Assembly: GCA_937872175.1 (NCBI GenBank)
Contig: CALMPI010000017.1
Span: 186,001-250,000 of the forward strand
Reading direction: 5' to 3'
Length of the DNA stretch: 64,000 nucleotides
DNA from: an uncultured Flavobacteriales bacterium
GTDB lineage: Bacteria > Bacteroidota > Bacteroidia > Flavobacteriales_F > PHOS-HE28
The notes beneath the pieces were generated by a model. That model did not search any database. It was given only the letters and a program-made list of their open reading frames with translations, and was not told the origin of the DNA. Position 1 is the first letter of the stretch. Each line of letters begins with the position of its first letter. The translations under genes and the position numbers were made by a program. Positions 39,301 to 49,700 of the stretch are shown here, piece by piece.

Positions 39301-42300
39301 CGAGCCTCGTGGTGCCCGTGACCGATGCCAACGGCGAGGTGCTCACGGTCGTGGACGGAAGCACCACCTGCGGCAACACATGCGATGGCGAAGTGAGCGT
39401 GCAGTTCACCTGTTCGTTGCCGCCATGCACGGTCACCTGGACGAACACGCTGGGCGATACACTGGTGCAAGGCAACAACACGTTGACCAGCCTTTGCACC
39501 GGCAGCTATTTCGTGGCGGTGGAGAACGGCGCGGGCTGCATCAGCATTGATACGGCTTTCGTGGCCCCGGGTAGCTCGGTGATCCCCGGTTTGTCCACCA
39601 CCCCGGTGAGCTGCGCGGGCGCCTGCGATGGCACGGCCACGGTGGGGCCCACGGGCGGCATCGGGCCCTATGCGTTCGATTGGGCGCCCGATCCGATCAC
39701 GGGTGACGGCGGCCCGCAGGCGAGCGGGCTCTGCGCCGGCATATACACGGTGCAGATCATCGATCAGGGCACGGGTTGCGACACCCTCGTGAACGTGCTG
39801 ATCCTGGAACCGCAGCCGCTGTCCGTTTCGGCCGTCGTGGAGGATGCCTCCTGCGAGGCCCAGTGCAATGGAAGCATCGTGGTCACCGTGCAGGGTGGAA
39901 CGGGCGCCTATACCTATGAGTGGACCCCGGTTCCTGCGAACGGCGACGGGACCAACGCGGCCTTTGGCCTGTGCGCAGGCAGCTACGACCTGCTGATCAC
40001 CGATGCCAACGGGTGTGATACGTTGATCACTTACCTCATCGCCGAGCCGCCACCACTGGTGCTGGTAGCGAGCGCCACGCCGAGCGAGTGCGGTCTGTGC
40101 ATCGGTGCGGCCGAAGTGGATGTCGTGGGCGGGACCGGGCCGTACACCTACAGCTGGACCCTGAACGGCTCGCCCATCGCCTCGGACAGCACGGCCACGA
40201 ACCTCTGCGCCGGGCTCTACACCGTGACGGTCCAGGATGCCAATGGCTGCCTGGCCGCCCTGTTGGTGCCCATCACCGACAGCAATGGCGAGGTGGTGAC
40301 CACCACCGACGGGATCACCAGTTGTCCGGGTGAATGCGATGGCGAAGTATCGGCCTCCTTCGTTTGTGCCGATCCGCCGTGCACGGTGGCGTGGACCGAT
40401 GCGCTCGGCAACGACCTGAACGAACCGGGGACGAGCCTCGACAGCCTGTGTGCGGGGCCGTATTTCATCGTGGTCACCAACGGTTCGGGCTGCATCACGA
40501 TCGACACGGCCGTGGTGGCGGAACCCGATCCCATCGTGGCCCAGCTGAGCACCACGCCGGTGACCTGTGCGGGACTGTGCGACGGAACGGCCACCGTGGG
40601 CATCAGTGGCGGTGTCGGTCCGTACGTCATCGATTGGTCTCCCGACCCGATCAACGGGGACGGCACGCCGCAGGTGACCGACCTGTGCGCGGGCACCTAC
40701 GACCTCACCATCACCGATGCCAGCGGCTGCAGCATCTCCGTGGCGGTGCTCATTCTGGAGCCCCAGCCGTTCTCGATCTCCGCGGTGGAGGAACCGGTGA
40801 CCTGCAACGGCGCCTGCGATGCCAGCATCGTGCTCACGGTGGCGGGCGGCACACCGGGCTACACCTTCGATTGGACGCCCGATCCGCCGAACGGCGACGG
40901 CACCAACGCGGCATTCTCGCTGTGCGCAGGCGGCTATGCCGTGCTGATCACCGACCTGAACGGTTGCGATACCACGCTCACATTCAACGTGGTGGATCCG
41001 CCGCTCTTCGAAGCACAGCTCACCATCACGGACAACCTCTGTTCCGGTGACTGTGCGGGCACGGCGACCGCCGCACTGACCGGTGGTGTACCGCCATACA
41101 GCGAAACGTGGACCGATGCGGGTGGGGTGATCCTGGCGCAGGACACCACCTTCATCGGTGGGTTGTGCGCGGGGGACTACACGCTGACGGCCGCGGATGC
41201 GAACGGATGCATCGTCACATTGCCCTTTACGATCGGACAGGGTGCGGCCATCGACGCCGGACTGCTGTTCACCAACGAGACCTGCTTCGGGCCCTGCGAT
41301 GGCACGGCGAGCGTGAGCCCGACCGGCGGCGCTGGCGGCTTCACCTACCTGTGGCAGCCGCAGCCGGGCGGTGGTCAGGGCACCCCGAACGCCACCGGCC
41401 TCTGCCCGGGCAACTGGGCGGTGACGATCGCCGACAGCCTGGGCTGCGACACCACCGTGGCGTTCACCATCCTGCCCTTTGCGCCCATCGTGCCCAATGA
41501 GGTGGTGACCGATGTGCTGTGCAATGGGGCCTGCGACGGCACCATCACCGTGGCGCCGACAGGCGGCTTCGACAACTACACGTTCACGTGGTCGCCCGTG
41601 CCGCCGAACGGCCAGGGCGGTGCCTCGGCCACCGGGCTCTGTCCCGGCGCGTGGTCGGTGACGATCGCCGACGGCATCGGTTGCGACACCACGGTCACAT
41701 ACAGCATCCAGGAACCCTCACCGGTGCAGGTGACGGTGGACGCCACCGTGCCGGCCAGCTGCAACACGGCCTCCGACGGGTCCATCGACATCACCATCGC
41801 CGGTGGGGTGGGCGGCTACACCGTGCTGTGGGCCGGCCCGGGCGGCTTCTCCAGCACCCAGGAGGACATCGACCAACTGTTCCCCGGCCCTTACACCGTG
41901 GTGGTGACGGATGCCAACGGCTGCACAACCAGCGCGAACGTTCAGGTGGAAGCGCTGGTGACGGTGACGGCCGACGCGGGAGCCGATCAGCAGCTCTGTT
42001 CCGGGTCCGTGGTGGTGCTGGACGGCAGCGCGAGCACCGGCGGATCGAGCTGGCAATGGACCGATGGGCAGGGCACCATCGTCGGTACACAACCTGTGCT
42101 GACGCTCACGGGCCTGAGCCCCGACACCCTCACCTACACGCTGACCGTGACGGACGGACCGTGCTCGGCGCAGGACCAGGTGACCGTGGTGATCTGGGCC
42201 ACACCGTTCGCCGATGCCGGTCCCGACCGCACCATCTTCCTGAACGCGCAGACCGAGCTGGGCGACGACCCCAGCGGCCCGCAAGGCTCCACCTTCAGCT

Positions 42301-42710
42301 GGCAGCCGGACTCGCTGCTGGACGATCCCACCTCCGCCAACCCCTTGGCCACCCCGCTGGAGACCACCTGGTTCGTCCTCACGGTGACCACGCCGGATGG
42401 CTGTTCCGCAGTGGATTCGGTGCTGGTGACCGTGGTGCCCGAGGTGGTGATCCCCTCCGGATTCACGCCGAACGGCGACGGGTGGAACGATGCCTGGCAG
42501 ATCGACCTGATCGATATGTTCCCCGAGTGTGAGGTGGAGGTGTACAGCCGATGGGGTGAGCTGCTCTTCCAGAGCGTGGGCTACAAGGAGCCTTGGGATG
42601 GCCGGTACAGCGGTGGTCTGGTGCCGGTGGGCACCTACTACTACGCCATCCGCCTCAACCACCCGGATTTCCCCGAACCCTACACCGGTCCGCTGACCGT
42701 CATCCGCTGA
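33327..42710 (+). CDS. Giant SprB-repeat adhesin with T9SS type B sorting domain
   Basis: 3127 residues. Signal peptide ends GAVASAQ. Residues about 27-265 form a beta-helix-like N-terminal region (HWTGGEGRWSDARMWSAS, then many Gly/Val-rich strands). From about 275 to 2875 run roughly 33 SprB-type repeats of about 78-80 residues. Each has a Cys pair (C-x-x-x-C-D-G-T-A), GGTPGYTYLW, TGLCAG and DANGCDTT. Two PKD-like segments follow, then the sorting domain with SGFTPNGDGWNDAWQIDLI, YSRWGELLF and TYYYAIRLNH. SprB of F. johnsoniae is a mobile surface adhesin used in gliding; a like role is inferred. Four Cys per repeat suggest disulphide stabilisation. The partner PorP gene starts 4 nt after the stop. 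Confidence 0.93.
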   Translation: MKDHGPRTLIRPALLFTLLLMGAVASAQDVLHWTGGEGRWSDARMWSASPGGAGGAGVPDEDTEVHIGGGGEVEVGVEGGVACRSLHVDARAGRVRVHGGPGARVTIAGGWVMAGEARMAVEGGVRLTGRAGDAVLDLHGVEVANDVVLDGSGSWDLLSALVIDAAHAVRLERGELRLNGGVLKAGALVVGPRAERGLKAAGAMVLVDRLEGAGAGRMAWEPTTTLLVNGAARRWDGTAVGQEDLMRMAVNCGTGTGQIPFQVNAVVTSDYNGFGVSCNGVCDAAVNVSIQGGIGPFAIQWQGGPNGTGTALPWVNTCAGNKLVIVTDLGQNVGCFASVLVTPPPPLGVVFFGLNPPACANVCNGTAITFPGGGTGFGYQYDWNSGAETVPNPTQLCAGVNSLEIIDANGCVFDTTFTITLLPLEATLQSTPPSCAGDCDGTAEVTVTGGTPGYTYDWQPGSPVGDGTAQVTGLCAGTYTVLVADANGCDTLITFDLVAPPAIEPNLVTTPATCADACDGTATATPSGAPGPFTFLWTPAPGSGQGTGTATGLCAGPGTVLITDQTTGCDTLVPFLIASPPPLQATLSAVNATCANTCDGSAGVVVGGGTPGYTYTWSPAPGAGQGTPNVTGLCAGNYTLLVADAAGCDTLIAFAITAPPPLVVALDTTSVSCSGVCDGEASVLVSGGTPGYTISWSNGQGGPGITALCAGPYSVTVSDANGCDTTLAFVLAEPPPLDATPTQTNVTCGGQCDGTASVVVSGGTPGYTYSWSPAPGGGQGTPDATGLCPGAYSVLITDGNGCSLTVPFTIVDAVPLQFSLNVQDASCPGVCDGEAGVIITGGTPTYTYLWSPAPGAGQGTPNVTGLCAGPYQLTVTDALGCDSTIAFTVNAPSAILPNEVVVEPVCADACDGSITLAPTGGTGVYTYGWTPQPPNGQGQPQATGLCAGVWTVTITSGGCDTTLTIDLQAPPSLEVQLTPTDASCADACDGSATAAVSGGTPGYTYLWTPAPGGGQGTADATGLCAGSYTLLVTDAVGCDTTLQFTIDAPDPLDVQLVTTPASCGGACDGTATATAGGGTPGYTYVWTPAPGAGQGTPNATGLCPGAYVLVVADANGCDTTLNFTISTPSGILATPQVTPASCADVCDGAIDLTVTGGVGPYTFDWTPAPPVGAGTATVSGLCPGDWTVVISDQAQCDTVLVINVPAPTALDAQLTVTDETCNGPCDGTASVSVSGGQPGYQYVWNPAPGGGQGTPNATGLCAGTYALTVTDAGGCDTTLTFDILPEQPIDVGLVVVDGICALTCSGSATSTPTGGTGPYTFFWSPAPGTGQGTGSVTGLCDGQYALTVTDANGCDTTVTFNVVKPPPIVSSLQWGNETCDGPCTGSAAAFPTGGNGAPYTFLWTPAPGGGQGSNIATGLCAGVTYSLTITDALGCDTTESYTILPFQPIVPNLGTTPVSCAGICDGSATVGPTGGEAPYTYTWSPAPGGGQGTPQATGLCAGVYTVTIADFFNCDTTVQVLITGPQALDLGASVSPITCAGQCDGSIVLNVSGGTPGYSFDWTPDPPNGDGTNSAFGLCPGSYAVLITDANGCDTTATFILDEPLPLTATLTTTPSQCQQCIGSAEVDPEGGTPPYSFQWTGQGGVIIGTDSVVVNLCAGLYTVLVSDANGCLFSLPVAITDSNGEVLATTDGLTSCPGGCDGTVSVQYVCSDPPCTVLWTDALGVDLGQPTDTATNLCAGSYLVQVTNGSGCISIDTAVVASPPPIVANLSTTTETCAGSCDGTATVGPVGGQPPYTFDWTPDPPGGDGGPQATGLCAGAYDLLITDQGGCTLQLSALILAPAPIDPAAVVTPEGCPGSCDASIVLSPTGGTPGYTYLWQPAPPNGQGTSSALDLCPGDWTVTIADANGCDTTVVFTIAEPPALVLTGSSTPSQCQVCNGTAEVVIAGGTPGYTIQWTDGNGQSVGNAPSLAGLCAGLYTATVTDAGGCDASLVVPVTDANGEVLTVVDGSTTCGNTCDGEVSVQFTCSLPPCTVTWTNTLGDTLVQGNNTLTSLCTGSYFVAVENGAGCISIDTAFVAPGSSVIPGLSTTPVSCAGACDGTATVGPTGGIGPYAFDWAPDPITGDGGPQASGLCAGIYTVQIIDQGTGCDTLVNVLILEPQPLSVSAVVEDASCEAQCNGSIVVTVQGGTGAYTYEWTPVPANGDGTNAAFGLCAGSYDLLITDANGCDTLITYLIAEPPPLVLVASATPSECGLCIGAAEVDVVGGTGPYTYSWTLNGSPIASDSTATNLCAGLYTVTVQDANGCLAALLVPITDSNGEVVTTTDGITSCPGECDGEVSASFVCADPPCTVAWTDALGNDLNEPGTSLDSLCAGPYFIVVTNGSGCITIDTAVVAEPDPIVAQLSTTPVTCAGLCDGTATVGISGGVGPYVIDWSPDPINGDGTPQVTDLCAGTYDLTITDASGCSISVAVLILEPQPFSISAVEEPVTCNGACDASIVLTVAGGTPGYTFDWTPDPPNGDGTNAAFSLCAGGYAVLITDLNGCDTTLTFNVVDPPLFEAQLTITDNLCSGDCAGTATAALTGGVPPYSETWTDAGGVILAQDTTFIGGLCAGDYTLTAADANGCIVTLPFTIGQGAAIDAGLLFTNETCFGPCDGTASVSPTGGAGGFTYLWQPQPGGGQGTPNATGLCPGNWAVTIADSLGCDTTVAFTILPFAPIVPNEVVTDVLCNGACDGTITVAPTGGFDNYTFTWSPVPPNGQGGASATGLCPGAWSVTIADGIGCDTTVTYSIQEPSPVQVTVDATVPASCNTASDGSIDITIAGGVGGYTVLWAGPGGFSSTQEDIDQLFPGPYTVVVTDANGCTTSANVQVEALVTVTADAGADQQLCSGSVVVLDGSASTGGSSWQWTDGQGTIVGTQPVLTLTGLSPDTLTYTLTVTDGPCSAQDQVTVVIWATPFADAGPDRTIFLNAQTELGDDPSGPQGSTFSWQPDSLLDDPTSANPLATPLETTWFVLTVTTPDGCSAVDSVLVTVVPEVVIPSGFTPNGDGWNDAWQIDLIDMFPECEVEVYSRWGELLFQSVGYKEPWDGRYSGGLVPVGTYYYAIRLNHPDFPEPYTGPLTVIR
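34130..41955 (+). repeat. About 33 tandem SprB-type protein repeats
   Basis: The unit is about 235-245 bp. Counted by the Cys-pair motif (for example CAGDCDGTAEV, CADACDGTATA, CNGPCDGTASV) there are 33 units. The last (CNTASDGSIDI) and the short-form units (CQQCIG, CQVCNG, CGLCIG) are divergent. Units differ at many bases, so this is diverged duplication and not recent identical repeats. Confidence 0.85.
37941..40802 (+). repeat. Higher-order duplication: a four-repeat block present three times
   Basis: Repeat units 17-20, 21-24 and 25-28 follow the same order: a GS/AS-IVL unit, a short CxxC-IG/NG-AEV unit, a CDG-x-VS unit with PPCTV-x-WT and GSGCISIDTA, and a CDGTATVGP unit. Block starts (first Cys codon) are at 37941, 38895 and 39852, and a further first-type unit is at 40803. 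The period is therefore about 951-957 bp. Confidence 0.8.
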
Positions 42711-42714
42711 AGCC

Positions 42715-43659
42715 ATGAACCTGCGCCACCAATTCCTTCCGCTGTTGATGGTCGCCGGCACGGCGGCCGCACAGCAACTGCCGCAGCTCAGCCAGTACGT
42801 GAGCCAGGACTACCTGTACAACCCGGCCGTGGCGGGTTCGCGGCCCTGGTTCGAGCTGCGCAGTGCGCACCGCTATCAATGGGTCGGGGTCCAGGATGCG
42901 CCGCGCACCTTCATGCTGAGCGCCACCACGCCGGTGGGCCGCAAGATGGGGTTGGGCGGATTCCTGTTCACGGACAATGTGGGGCCCACGCGTCGTACAG
43001 GCTTCCAGCTCACCTATGCCTACCACCTCCAGCTCACCGAAAAACTGCGCCTGGGCCTTTCGCTGAGCGGCGGGCTGGTGCAGTTCCTCATCGACGGGTC
43101 CAAGATCACCTTCCACGACGGCAGCGATCCCGTGATGGACGATCAGCTGCGGGGCGAGGTGGTTCCGGACGCCACGTTCGCCTTCCTGTTGCACCATCCC
43201 AACTATTGGTTCGGCGCCACGGCCCCGCAACTGTTCAACAACCGCATCTACTTCTTCGATGAGCAGGAGGAGACCCTGAGCCGATTGGAGCGGCACTATT
43301 TCGCCTCCGGCGGATACCGCATCCGGTTCTCCGAGGATCTGCGCCTGGAGCCCAGCTTCCTGGTGAAGTACGTGAGCCCGGTGCCGCCGAAGGTGGACCT
43401 GAACCTCACCCTGAACTACAAGGACATCCTGTGGATCGGAGGGGGCTGGCGGTCCAACGACGCCATTCCCCTGATGGTGGGTTGCTGGTTGAAGAAGATG
43501 TTCCAGTTCGGGTACTCGTTCGACCTTACCACCACGGGCTTGAGCCGCTACAGTCAAGGCACGCACGAGGTGATGTTGGCCATCACCTTCGGGAAGGATC
43601 GACCGGCAGCGCGTGCCAAGACCACCGCCGAGCCTGCCCCGCCCGCACCGACGCCTTGA
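42715..43659 (+). CDS. PorP/SprF family outer-membrane protein (pair 2)
   Basis: 314 residues. Signal peptide ends GTAAA. Start of the mature part is QQLPQLSQYVSQDYLYNPAV, and YQWVGVQDAPRTF is the second family motif. The late GYSFDLTTTGLSRYSQGTHE matches the C-terminal family motif. A Lys/Thr/Ala/Pro-rich tail (ends PAPPAPTP) is missing from the other two PorP-type proteins in the cluster. It starts 4 nt after the giant SprB-repeat gene and is the likely partner for that adhesin's secretion. Confidence 0.93.
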   Translation: MNLRHQFLPLLMVAGTAAAQQLPQLSQYVSQDYLYNPAVAGSRPWFELRSAHRYQWVGVQDAPRTFMLSATTPVGRKMGLGGFLFTDNVGPTRRTGFQLTYAYHLQLTEKLRLGLSLSGGLVQFLIDGSKITFHDGSDPVMDDQLRGEVVPDATFAFLLHHPNYWFGATAPQLFNNRIYFFDEQEETLSRLERHYFASGGYRIRFSEDLRLEPSFLVKYVSPVPPKVDLNLTLNYKDILWIGGGWRSNDAIPLMVGCWLKKMFQFGYSFDLTTTGLSRYSQGTHEVMLAITFGKDRPAARAKTTAEPAPPAPTP

Positions 43660-43768
43660 TGCGTGTCGTCGGTCGCTGACACGTCCACGACGCCCCACCC
43701 CTCATCGGTGAAGCGGTTCGGCCCGGCGAAAACCCGCGTCGGACTAGCGTTCCAAGGGGTGTTTTGGC

Positions 43769-43776
43769 TACCTTGC
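43769..43776 (+). promoter_or_regulatory. Possible -7 box ahead of the second giant adhesin gene
   Basis: TACCTTGC is two bases off TAnnTTTG, 18 nt before GTG 43795, in the only gap of over 100 nt inside the cluster. A -33 element was not found. It could give a separate transcript for pair 3. Confidence 0.3.
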
Positions 43777-43794
43777 ACCCCCTTGCGCCCGAAC

Positions 43795-46700
43795 GTGAGC
43801 CCCTACACGGTCCCCGGACCGATCCGCTTGTGTGGAGCGGCCCTCATGGCGGCCATGCTCTCTGCTTCGCCATTGGCGGCCCAGACCTTCATCATGGGCA
43901 ATGCCAGCTGGCAGGCCTGCAGCGGAGAGTTCCTGGATAGCGGCGGTGCGGGCGGGGCTTATGGGAACAGCGAGGACCTCACGGCCACCTTGTGCCCCGC
44001 CAACGGGGCAGGGTCGGGCTCCAGCGTTTCGGTGACCTTCACGGCCTGGGCGGTCGAGCCGGGCGCCACCGATCAGCTCTTCATCCACGATGGCACCAGC
44101 ACGGCCGATCCGCTGTTGGTCACGGGCAATGGGGCCAACCCGCTCAATGGCCAGACCATTGCGGCCACCGGCCCGACGGGCTGCCTGACGTTCCGGTGGG
44201 TGAGCGATGCGGCCAATGCCTTCCCGGGATGGGCCGCCACCATCGGCCCGGCCCCTGATGCGGGCAGTTCCACGGGGGTCACCGTCTGCGACACGGACGC
44301 CCCGCTGGACCTGTTCGCCGCCTTGGGCGGCACACCGGATGCTGGAGGCACATGGACGGACCCGGGCAGTGCCCCTCACGGCGCCACCTTCGATCCCGGC
44401 ACGGATGCACCAGGGGCGTACACCTACACGGTGAACGCGGGTGGCGGTTGCCCGGTGGCCACCGCGACAGTGACCGTTACGGTGAACACCCAACCGGACG
44501 CCGGTTCGAGCACCAGCATCGGGGTATGCAGCGATGATGTCCCGTTCAGCTTGTTCGCGTTGCTCGGACCTGATGCCGACGCGGGTGGCAGTTGGACCGG
44601 GCCGGGCGGTCCGCACCCGCCGACCTACACCCCGGGCGTCTCCCAGGCCGGGGTGTACACCTACACCATTCCGGGCATCCCCCCGTGCGTGGATGCGACG
44701 GCGACGGTGACGGTGAGCGAACAGGCCGCCCCGGATGCCGGCGGGGACCGAAGCATCACCGTGTGCAGCGACGACGCCCCCTTCGGGCTCACGGCACAGT
44801 TGAACGGAACACCGGACCCCGGAGGTCAGTGGGTGGGCCCGGGAGGGCCGATCCCCGGCGACCTGTTCGATCCCACAGTAGGCCCCGCAGGGGTGTGGAC
44901 CTACACGGTGGCGGGGGTCGCACCCTGTTCGGACGCTTCGGCCCAGCTCACCGTTACGATCCGCCCAGCCCCGGATGCGGGATCGGACCGCACGGTGGTC
45001 GTTTGCAGCTCGCGGGGCTCATTCGCGCTCGTTGATTCGTTGGGCGGATCGCCGGACCTCACCGGATCGTGGACCGATCCGAACAGTGCGGCGTTCAATG
45101 GCACGTTCATACCGGGCACGAGCCCCCCGGGCACTTACACATACACGGTGACCGGCCAAACGCCCTGCGACCCGGCCGTGGCCACGGTCACTGTTCAGCT
45201 GGTGGTCGCGCCGGATGCGGGTACCAACGCCACCCTGCTGCTCTGCTCCACCGACGCGGATGTGCAGCTCTTCGGTGAGTTGGGGGGCGCTCCCGATCCC
45301 GGGGGCAACTGGACGGACCCGGATGGGGACCCCTTCTCCGGGACCTTCGATCCCGGGGCGGATGATCCGGGGATCTACACCTACACGGTGCAGGGCTTGG
45401 CGCCGTGCGCCGATGCCACTTCCACGGTGACCATCACCGTGACCCCGGCCCCGAATGCGGGCAGTTCAGGCTCTGCCTTGGTGTGCAGCACCGATGGGGC
45501 CTTCGACCTGGTCGACAGCCTGGGCGGTTCGCCGGCGGTGAACGGTAACTGGACCGACCCCAATAGCGCGGCCGTGCCGTCCGGCAGCTACGTGCCCGGC
45601 ACCTCGCCACCCGGTCTCTACACCTACACAGTGACCGGCATCGCTCCGTGTGCCGACGCCATCACCACGGTGGACGTCGACCAGACCACGGCGCCGAACG
45701 CCGGAACAAGTGCGGCCCTCACCGTGTGCAGTGATGATCCGGTGGTGGACCTCTTCGCCCTGTTGGGCGGAGCGGATGCCGGTGGAACATGGACCGATCC
45801 CGGGAGCCAGCCGCACCCGGGTCAGTACGACCCGGCGACCGATGTCGGCGGCACATACACCTACACGGTTGTGGGCGCTCCGCCCTGCGTGGACGCGGTC
45901 TCAACGGTGCAGATCACAAGACGGATCGCACCTAACGCTGGTAATGATGGCAGTACCACCGTGTGTTCGAACACGGGGAGCTTCCCGCTGATCTCGGTGC
46001 TCGGCGGCGCGCCCATGACCACCGGCACCTGGACCGATCCGAACGGGGTGGTGGTGCCGTCGGGCAACTTTGTGCCGGGCCAGAACCCGCCGGGTGTGTA
46101 TCGCTACGTGGTCACCGGCACGGCCCCGTGCGTGAACGACACGGCCTTCGCCACGGTGAACGTGCAACAGGCGCCCAATGCGGGGATCAACGGGGATACG
46201 TTGGTATGCGGGAACGGATCCTCCTTCGCGCTCAGCCTGGTGCTCGTCGGACCCTTTGATGCCAACGGGACCTGGACCGGCCCCGGCACCGATCCGCACG
46301 GCCCCATCTACGATCCGGTGACGGATGTGCCCGATGTGTATACCTACACCGTGGCTGGGGTCCCGCCATGCGCCAACGCCACCGCATCGGTGATCGTGCA
46401 GGAGGCGGCCCCGCCGAACGCCGGTGGCAATAACACGGTCACGGTCTGCAGCAACGCCCCTGCCTTCGACCTGTTCGGTTCGCTTACCGGCACGCCGGCA
46501 CCAGGCGGATCCTGGAGCGGCCCGGGAGGCGCTATGAACGGCACCTTCACCCCGGGTGCCAGCCCCGCCGGCCAATACACCTACACGGTGGCGGGCCTCG
46601 CGCCCTGTTCGTCGGCCTCCGCGATCGTCACCGTGGTGGTGAACACCGCCCCCACGGCCGGTGGCGACGGCGCGGAGACGGTCTGTACGAACTCCGGTGC

Positions 46701-49700
46701 GATCGATCTCTTCACGCTGTTGCAGCCACCGTATAGTGCGGGTGGGACCTGGCTGGATGTGAACACCACGGGCCAGTTGACCGGCAGTGTGCTCCAGACC
46801 AACGGGCTTGCGAACAACGTCTACCTGTTCCGCTACGTGGTGCCCGGCTCGGGCCAGTGCCCGAACGATACGGCCGAGGTGTCCATCACCATCGTTCCAC
46901 AGCTGGATGCCGGGAGCAACACCTTCCGGCAGGTGTGCGGCAACGAGACGGCCTACGACCTCTTCGCGCACCTCAATGGCGGGCCGGATCCCGGCGGCGT
47001 ATGGATCGACAACGACAACACGAACGCGCTCACCAACGGTCTGTTCAACGCCACCCTGGTGGCCCCGGGCAACTACGACTTCACCTATTTCCTGGACGGC
47101 GGCGGGTTCTGCCCGGACGACCAAGCGGTGATGACGGTGAACGTGGAGGGTGCACCGGATGCCGGCATCAGCGCGGACACCATGGTCTGCGGGAACGGCG
47201 GTTCGTTCCAGTTGTTCAGTGTACTGGGCGGCACGCCCGACGCGGGTGGGTCCTGGAAGTACAACAACCAGCCCCACTCGCCCTCGTACAACCCGGTCGT
47301 CGATCTACCTGGGGTCTACGAGTACCGGGTGGATGGCGACCCGCCCTGCCTGGACGCGAGCGCCACGGTGACGGTGAACGAGGTGGCGCCGCCGAACGCG
47401 GGTCAGGGCCGCCCGGTGAGCGTGTGCGAGAACGATGCGCCGTTCGTGATGACGGACAGCCTGGGTGGAACGCCGCAATTGACAGGGACATGGACGGACC
47501 CCGGCAACCAGGTGCATGCGAACCTGTTCGTCCCCGGTGTGGACCCCTCGGGGGCGTATGTGTACACGGTACCAGGGGCATTCCCTTGCAGCAACGCCGT
47601 AGCCGTGCTGACGGTCAACAAGACCTTGGAGCCCGATGCGGGCGGCGATGGTCAGGTGACGGTGTGCGATGATGCGGGGGCCTTCCTGCTGAGCACGGTC
47701 CTTACCGGAACCCCGGATGGCAGCGGCTTTTGGCTTGACCCGAACGGACAGGCCACCGATGTGCTCTTCGACCCGCAGGTGGACCCGGAGGGCGATTACA
47801 CCTACGTGGTGCCGGCCAGTGGGTCGTGCGAGGCGGACAGTGCTGTGGCCAGCGTGTTCGTGAACGCCCGCCCCAACGCAGGCAACAGCACGTCCACGAC
47901 CGCATGTTCCACCGGAGGTTCGGTGAACCTGTTCCCCTTGCTCGGCGGGGCGGACAACACCGGCACGTGGACCAACCCGCTCGGGCAGCTCCATGGGGGC
48001 GTGTTCAACCCGCAGAACGACCCGCCCGGGGCGTACAAGTACAAGGTCAACGGGGTGTCACCCTGCCCCGCGGATTCAGCGGTGGTCATCGTTTCCGTGA
48101 GCGCCCCGCTGAGCCCGGGTACGAGCGTCACCCGGTCGGTGTGCAGCGCGCAGCCGTGCTTCTCGCTCTTCACGCAGCTGGGCGGAACGCCCGCCGCGAA
48201 CGGCACGTGGACAGGCCCCAACGGGGTGGACGACGGGGTGTTCTGTCCCGGTCAGGATCCGCCCGGGGTCTATGTGTATACCGTAAGCGGCCCGCCACCA
48301 TGCCCGGCCATCTCCGCCACGGTCACCGTGGGGGTGAGCGTCAGTGTGAACGCCGGCAATGATGTGACCACCGTGGTCTGCCGACCGGGCCCCACCATCA
48401 ACCTGTTCAACCAGATCACCGGAAATCCGCAGCCGGGGGGCAACTGGCTGAACCCGTTGGACCAGCCGCACAATGGGCTCTTCCAGCCGAGCCTGGATGT
48501 GGCGGGGGTGTACAAGTACATCCGTACCGCCCAGTCGCCGTGTGCGAACGACACCGCACGGGTGACGGTGGTGGTGAACGACGCCCCCGACGCCGGCGGG
48601 AACGGGGTGACGATCGTTTGCGACGACGAGGATCCCTTCGGGCTGCTCGGCCTGCTCACGGGTAGCCCGGACCTCAACGGCATCTGGCGCGATCCCAACG
48701 GGGCCACCGTCGTGGGCATCTATTTCCCAGGGTCGAGCCCACCGGGCGTGTACACCTACCGCGTCGGTGGGGTGCAGGCCTGTCCCAATGATTCCAGCAC
48801 GGTGACGGTGATCGAGAACCACCAGCCGTGGGCCGGGACCGATGGCGTGGACGAAGTGTGCAGTACCGAATCCTCCTTCCCCCTGTTCCCGCTCCTGCAA
48901 GGGGGGCCGGAGACCGGGGGCACCTGGCGCGACCCGAACAACGGGCCCTTCTCCGGCACTTACGTGCCCGGTATATCCATTGAAGGCACCTACAGCTACA
49001 TCCTCTTCGGTGATGCGCCGTGCGTGAACGACACGGCCAAGGTCACCATCTTCGAGAGCGAGCAGCCCTTCCCCGGGGTGGATGCGGCGCGTGCGCTGTG
49101 CAGCAACGGCCCGGTGGTGGCCTTGTCCACCCTGCTGAACGGAACGCCTGATCCCGGTGGCACCTGGAGCGGCCCGAACGGTCCGGTGCCGACGGGCAAC
49201 TTCGATCCGGCCACCGATCCGCCAGGCGCTTACGTGTACACCATTCCGGCCGCGGCGCCCTGCGCCACCGTGAGCGCCACGGTGCAGATCACCCTCGTGC
49301 CCGCCCCGTACGCAGGACAGTCGGGTTCGCTGGCCGTTTGCGTGGAGGCGAGCGCGGTGGACCTGTCGACCGCGTTGAACGGAGAGGACCCCGGTGGTAT
49401 CTGGACCAACATCAGCGGTCAGGGCGTTCTCACCGGCGGCACGTGGAACGCCACCGGTGTTCCTACGGGAACCTACGAGTTCACCTATTCCGTGGCCGGG
49501 ATAAGTCCGTGCACGGCCGCCACGGCCACCGTCACGGCGCAGGTGGTGCAGGGCCTGGATGCAGGCGACGACAGCACGGCCGATGTGTGCGAGAGCGAAA
49601 GCCTCGTACCGCTCTTCAACCTTCTGCAAGGCACACCCCAGTCAGGGGGCACATGGGTGGACGTCGGTGGGTCGGGGGCGATGCTCAACGGAGTGTTCAA

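Noticed and set aside
34130..41955. Repeat array considered as CRISPR or satellite DNA
   Set aside because: The repeats are coding, about 240 bp, diverged at DNA level and keep one reading frame; they are SprB protein repeats.
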